Source: Larimichthys crocea
Taxonomy: Eukaryota > Chordata > Actinopteri > Sciaenidae
Direction: 5' to 3'
Assembly (NCBI RefSeq): GCF_000972845.2
Contig: NC_040015.1
Location: 4,748,774-4,812,773, forward strand
Length of the DNA stretch: 64,000 bases
The notes beneath the pieces are model-generated. The model saw only the letters and a program-made list of their open reading frames with translations, was not told the DNA's origin and did no database searches. Both the position numbers and the translations under genes were made by a program. Below are positions 58,501-64,000 of this stretch, piece by piece; the stretch's first letter is position 1, and each line of letters starts with the position of its first letter.

Positions 58501-61099
58501 CAATCAAGTTGTAGCAAATTAAGCTATCAGTTCAGTGCAGTGTGATCAAGCAGTGACGTGGGGAACTGTTTTAGGGGTGGCTCATAAGAGGAACGCAGTG
58601 TACAAAGTGAAGGAATCTGGACATAAATCATTGTACTAGACTCTAGACAGCCTTATTCTTTGGCACTAACTGTGAACTTCTTTTGCAAAGGCCCTACTGC
58701 GTCAAGCAATGTATTATGATCAGCTTCTGTGCCAGGATCCCTGCAGGTTTCTTCAAACTGAGGGCATCCAAACCACCATCCACTGTAGGTAACACGCTGA
58801 CTTTGCATAAGTACCTCTTGGAACTCCACTTCAAGAAACCTGATGAATGTCTATGTATCAGTGCAGTGCAAAGAGGTTGAGTGAACTGTTGCATCAATCC
58901 CATTATTTCTGATGGATCCATTTTAGACATTATTTTTTCTACAATTGACCGTTGCCACAGCTACAGGCAGAGAATGAACAAGAAGGCTTTTCCTCTCCTC
59001 TCCGCCTTCATGCACCCGGCTGATTTTTTTCTCTTTGCCGAGCTTTCATCACTGTAAAGATTTACATGCTGGCAAGTGTCACCATGGGGCAGCCTCCAGT
59101 TGCTGTCTACATTTGGGGTAAAATGTGGAGGGAAGCAGTAGGGGGAAACGGGAGTTCTCATCCTCAATTGAGCATCAATCTTGTGTATAAATGGAGCAAG
59201 TGAAAGGGATACTTAGTGAGAGATATCCCCCTTTGGAAAGTCCTCAACAATAACAAATAAAGTAGAGTCCTGCTGGCAGCTTCGAGGTGGAGGAGAAGGA
59301 CAAGTTTGGGATGTAGCTTGCTGCAGATGCTGCTGCTTCATGCTGTACAATACAACCTGTGTAATTTGGGTCACAACACCGTCATTCACATTGGTCATTT
59401 TTGACACTGTGCGTCTGAAGAAGATTTACAGTCATTCAGTGCAGTCAGAAATAAGCAGGTCTGTGCATACAACAGCTAAACACTAATCATAGTGTCCATG
59501 TTTCCATTCAGTCACAGTGCGCTCACTCATTGCAGTCTGACAGCCTTCAAACTGTGGGAAAGACTGCCCTCAGCTGTTGAAATGTAACCGCCTGACAGAC
59601 CATCAGCCATGAAGATCTTAAAAAAAACCTCCCACTCAACAGCACACAGTAGAATAGAGAAATAGTAGAAATAGAAATAAACATAGATGCCCAAGTTGAC
59701 TCATAGTACATTGTGACTTCTGTCTATTTGTCTCAAATTGTTCTCCTGACTCTGTGAGCTGTCTGAATGCTGATCATGCTCCATTAGGTTTGATTAATAA
59801 TTAGAATAAAAGAGCAATCATAGAAGAACTGTAAAAGTCAGATTTATACTGTACATTCAAATGAGTGACAAATGAAAGATATATTTGATACATAATCTAA
59901 TTTCTTAATATGCATGGTAAAAATGTCCACTCCTTAGAGAGCAGAATAGATGATCTTAGACAGAGTTGTCCACAATCTCCCATCTCCTCCTCACCCCTCA
60001 TCTATTCTGCTCTCCAAGGACTGGATCCATCTGAGCATCTGAAGTAAATATGTGTGGTGAATTCGAGGGTTGGATGGCTCCATCCAGCACCTGATGGGTG
60101 AGTTATGTCCAAATTAGGGTAAAGAGGAGATGGGGGGGATTATGGCATCCTCATCCATTCTGCTCTCTGAGGACTGGGCACCCACAAGTGAGATACTGGG
60201 GAGGGGTGTGGACAGTGGGATAGTCTGAACACCATCTGGACACTACAAGGGATGTTTTCACAGGGCAACCGGCTTCTTCTGCTGCGGATCAACTTGTAGG
60301 TTTGATGGGACTTAGCAGAGTGATACGAACAGACATGTCCACTCCACTTAACCCGGCTGCTCTTGATAGCAGCTCCTCTTGGACATAGTCACGGCCCCTC
60401 ACACTTCTTGCACATGCTGAACTGCAGCCATAGACTGAATAATATAAATAAAACCTTTAGTGTCTGTCAGTGTTAATAGTTGTTTTGCATATTGATCTGA
60501 ATAGTTTATCATCTTCAGGTAATTTCTTGTTTCTGCTATTATCATGCTATATATACACTATTATCACTACACGTTGTTCAAGTATTACTAAAGGAATGAA
60601 GAAAAACATCAATGTGAGTGGTGAAAGCAGTATAGAGTATATAGTACAGTATCATATTTGTCCCAGAAAGAACATGAATGAAATGATAAAAACATCCAGA
60701 ATAGCAACAATAATAACAGAAGAGAATACTGTTATAACCATTTTACCATTTAATATTCTTCAATTTTAAATTCAATTTTAAAACTCTTTATTGAACCACA
60801 ATCCACAATGTTGGGCTCTAAATATTTTGTGAATCCATTTTACTTTGTGGCCTCTGCAGTCTACTAAATCGACTGACTGTCAGTTCTGTTCTATGTTCTA
60901 TGTTCCAGATTCAATAATTCAATAATGCTAATTCCAAACCATCTTTCTATTCTTCTATTTTTTAAGAATATCTTAAAAAATATCTTAACATGCACATCTG
61001 TTTATTTCAGTTTCAGTAGCTGGTTGGACTGTTGTACAGTATTTTGTTCCCCATGTACATAACATGGCTTGCTTTTCCAAATCCTTCCAAAATAACACC
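58501..61099. other. Anonymous sequence with a small inverted repeat near 59930-60021
   Basis: No gene recognised. Several minus-strand frames of 64-78 codons (58694-59407) lie in series but do not join through consistent splice signals that I can defend. Confidence 0.5.
59932..60021. repeat. Inverted repeat with a third direct copy nearby
   Basis: CCTTAGAGAGCAGAATAGAT at 59932-59951 is matched in reverse complement by ATCTATTCTGCTCTCCAAGG at 60000-60019 (one mismatch). A third copy, ATCCATTCTGCTCTCTGAGG, follows about 155 bp later near 60154-60173 in the same sense as the second. Confidence 0.75.
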
Positions 61100-63159
61100 A
61101 ATCCATAGTTTTTTCCACAGAATCCTTGACAGAAGCTTTGAGTTCATACTACTGGACTATAAGCCTTTGTGCAGAAAACTCAGCAGATGTTTATCTGATA
61201 GTGCTGTAGCCAAATTTAAGTAAGTGATTCCTTCAGCATTGAATTCAATGCCATGTCTCAATGCAGCAGAGGACTTGTCTACTTCCTTTAGCCCCTCACA
61301 AATAGACCATCTTGTTGATAGTATTACAGGCTCATTACGGACAACTCTAGACTCTATTGCACCTCTGAAAAAGAAGATAATTAAACAAAGAAGGCTAGCA
61401 CCATGGTATAGCCAGCAGACTCGTAAATTAAAGCAAGAGACACGTAAATATGAACGCAAATGGCGTGCCACTAAACTGGCAAGATAATCTCAAAACATAC
61501 AGGAAGGCTCTCCATAATGCCAGAGCAGCCTACTACTCTTCATTAATAGAGGAGAATAAGAACAACCCCAGGTTTCTCTTCAGCACTGTAGCCAGGCTAA
61601 CAGAGAATCACAGCTCTACTGAACCATCTATTCCTTTAGGTTTAAGTAGCAATGACTTCATGAGCTTCTTTAGTAATAAGATTATAACTATAAGAGACAA
61701 AATCCATCACCTCTTGCCCTCAACAGGCATTGATCTGGATTCTAATACAGCAAGTTTGGAAACCAGATATATATTTAGACTGTTTTTTTTTTTCCATCGA
61801 CCTTCATCAAATAACTTTAATAATTTCTGCAGCTGAGCCGTCAACCTGTCTCTTAGACCCCATCCCAACCAGGCTGCTCAAGGATGTTTTACCTTTAGTT
61901 AGTCCTTCTTTATTGGATATGATTAATCTGTCTTTATTATCAGGATATGTACCACAGTCCTTTAAGGTAGCTGTAATTAAACCTCTTCTTAAAAAGCCCA
62001 CTCTAGACCCAGAGGTCTTAGCCAACTACAGACCGATATCAAACCTTCCCTTTCTCTCTAAGATACTTGAGAAAGCTGTAGCCAATCAGCTGTGTGACTT
62101 TCTCCATAACAATAGTCTATTTCAGGATTTTCAGATCCTCCATGCATACCAAAGTTTGTCATGGAGTCCCACAAGGTTCTGTACTAGGACCACTTATGTT
62201 TAGTTTATATATGCTTCCTTTAAGGAACATTATTAGGAATCACTCATCAATTTTCATTGTTATGCTGACGACACCCAATTATATTTATCGATCAAGCCTG
62301 ATGAAACCAATCAGTTAACTAAACTCCAAGCATGCCTTAAGGATATAAAAAGTTGGATGACCTACAATTTTTTATGTTAAATTCAGACAAATTGAAGTTC
62401 TTGTAATTGGATCCAAACACCTCAGAAACTCTCTTTCTAGAGACTTAGTTACTTTAGATGGGATCACCCTGGCCTCCAGCTCCACTGTAAAGAATCTTGG
62501 AGTTGTCTTTGATCAGGATTTGTCCTTTAACGTCCACATAAAAACAAATTTCGAGGACTGCATTCTTCCACTTACGTAACATCACTAAAATCAGACGCAT
62601 TGTCTCTCAAGCGGATGCAGAAAAACTAGTCCACGCATTTGTTACTTCAAGGCTGGACTATTGTAACTCTTTGTTATCAGGCTGCTCTAATAAGTCTCTT
62701 AGGACTTTGCAGTTAATTCAGAATGCTGCTGCACGTGTTCTGACAGGAACCAAGATCAGAGATCACATCTCTCCCATTTTGGCTTCCTTGCATTGGCTAC
62801 CTATTAAATCTAGAATAGAATTTAAAATTCTTCTCCTTACTTACAAAGCTCTTCGTGGTCAGGCACCATCATATCTAAAAGAGCTCATAGTACCTTACTA
62901 CCCCTCTAGAACACTGCGCTCTCAGGATGCTGGGTTCCTTGTGGTTCCTATAGTCTCCAAAAGTAGATTGGGAGCCAGAGCTTTCAGCTATCAGGCTCCT
63001 CTTCTGTGGAACAAACTCCCATTCTGGGTTCGGGAGGCAGACACGGTCAACACCTTTAAGAATAGACTTAAGACTTTCCTTTTTGATAAAGCCTATAGTT
63101 AGGGCTGGCTCAGGTCATCCCTTAGTTATGCTGCCATAGGATTAGACTGCCGGGGGACA
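61100..63159 (+). mobile_element. L2-clade LINE, longest copy, internally deleted
   Basis: Begins in the linker between endonuclease and reverse transcriptase; the endonuclease is missing. It continues through most of the reverse transcriptase to the C-terminal stop. A junction at about 62136-62150 removes the middle of the palm (the usual FDTIDH motif A region). The 3' UTR seen at 31812-32209 is absent: after GATTAGACTGCCGGGGG the sequence passes into a TC tract. Coding parts match 30886-31858 at close to 98%, so the two copies derive from a recently active source. Several single-base indels break the frame. Confidence 0.92.
61130..63102 (+). pseudogene. L2 ORF2 remnant (linker, RT fingers, RT C-terminus)
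   Basis: Reading order: CRKLSRCLSDSAVAKF (to 61220), a stop, then LNAAEDLSTSFSPSQIDHLV, LDSIAPLKKK, LAPWYSQQTRKLK (61224-61487). After a frame change, YRKALHNARAAYYSSLIEE, FLFSTVARLTENHSS and FMSFFSNKIITIRDKI (61450-61836); then LDPIPTRLLKDVLP, SGYVPQSFKVAVIKPLLKK and LANYRPISNLPFLSKILEK (61730-62140). Then the deletion, and [20 protein letters not shown] (62159-62218), the palm block just before YADD. YADD itself (62261-62272) is out of frame because one base is lost near 62244. From 62671 to 63102 a 143-codon frame carries the C-terminal words. Order and motifs are those of L2 elements. Confidence 0.9.
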
Positions 63160-63235
63160 CTCTCTCTCTCTCTGTCTCTCTCTCTGTCTCTCTCTCTCTC
63201 TCTTTCTCTTTCTCTCTCCCTCTCTCTCTCTCTCT
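63160..63235 (+). repeat. TC microsatellite at the L2 3' boundary
   Basis: Imperfect TC repeat with TCTG and TCTTTC breaks, beginning right after the L2 word CCGGGGGACAC. It either replaces the 3' UTR or is the variable part of a different L2 subfamily's 3' UTR. Confidence 0.95.
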
Positions 63236-64000
63236 GTTAAATTGTTTGACAGCTGTTGGAATGAAGGATCCTTCTTGCATGGTTGGAGCAACACTTTGGG
63301 CCTATTTCATCTGGGACTATTGTTTAAATGCGTGAAGTTATATATATTTAGTTATAGGTCAAATTAATTTGCATTCAGTGAATTTAATATCTCCCTTTGT
63401 AACAACAAAATAAAAAAACGTTTATATTATTATAAGTGTTAGAAAACTACATTATCCACTCCTGACAGCTACAGCACGATTATGATTTTGAGTTTGTGTT
63501 TAGATAACTGAAAATATGTTTAAAAAAAATCTTTATTAAATATTTAAAAACAAAGTATTGACTTTGTTTGACTCACAGCACACGACTGAAGCGTGTGGAC
63601 CTAAAGTGAGTGTTTTAGTAGCCTACACCGAACAACACATGGGGCACAGGATGTGAATGATGTCTGCTCAGTATAAGAATGTCACACTTTGCCAGTGAAC
63701 ATAGTCCAGACACCACCATCACTGCTGCTATAGTGTTGTTACTCCATTTTGATTATTGTTGTTTATGTTGCTACTAATAATGACATTAATTCCAAGATCT
63801 CTGCAGCAAATTCACATTTTAATACTGAGTGAAGCAGCCACATAGCTGGGTTTTAGTCATGTGTATATGTATAAGTATGTGCAATGGGGCACAGTCGTCT
63901 TAGAAAGTTGTTGGTTATTGAAGCCTCTCCATGTGGCCCTCAGGAACAAACACAGTGAAAACACAGCTGTGGATGTCCAGTCCCCTGACAGGCCAGACCT
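63236..64000. other. Anonymous sequence, no gene recognised
   Basis: No coding or repeat signal recognised up to the window end. Confidence 0.55.

Noticed and set aside
58694..59407. Series of minus-strand frames as exons of one gene
   Set aside because: They abut without consistent GT/AG boundaries and carry no shared family signature.

Overview
The window is animal nuclear DNA and almost certainly comes from a teleost fish. The evidence is its mix of mobile elements: a Rex3-like (RTE clade) LINE, L2-clade LINEs of the fish type, several non-autonomous hAT elements with 8-bp target duplications, a TTAA-flanked piggyBac-type element, fish tRNA-like SINE pieces, and many long CA/GT microsatellites. 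There is one 100-N assembly gap at 1399-1498. I found no convincing exon of a host protein gene, no tRNA, rRNA or snRNA gene, and nothing prokaryotic. The longest open frames outside transposons (148, 117 and about 100 codons) show no family motif and are most simply chance. The window reads as intergenic sequence or the inside of one or more large introns.

Layout. 1-1398: a degenerate Rex3-like LINE body cut by the window edge and the gap. 4475-6000: a dispersed repeat, a G-rich tract, two opposed SINE-like pieces and GT-rich tracts. 7065-13345: two more Rex3-like 3' scraps, LINE tails, a clean hAT element (8947-9311) and a possible Tc1 scrap. 14908-15408: piggyBac-type element containing a GT microsatellite. 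15409-23060: mostly anonymous, with a 42-unit CA repeat. 23812-24736: a foldback element with an internal 49-bp tandem array. 28430-36960: an unclassified dispersed repeat (three copies in the window) around an L2 LINE at 30886-32209. 37700-38854, 41027-41448 and 47273-47887: three further hAT elements. 50570-53014: CpG-richer patch, microsatellites and the third copy of the dispersed repeat. 54688-55130: an old inverted-repeat element. 61100-63159: the longest L2 copy, followed by a TC tract.

There is no pathway here. The readable history is one of insertion and decay. The best candidate for something not obviously described is the foldback element at 23812-24736. Its 49-bp repeat is built in a 7-bp register and places GAAANNGAAA (interferon-response-like) words at strictly alternating 21- and 28-bp spacings. 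Next are a hAT insertion into a perfect 14-bp-arm palindrome (41001-41465), and the fact that the reverse-transcriptase core is deleted from the longest copy of each of the two LINE families.
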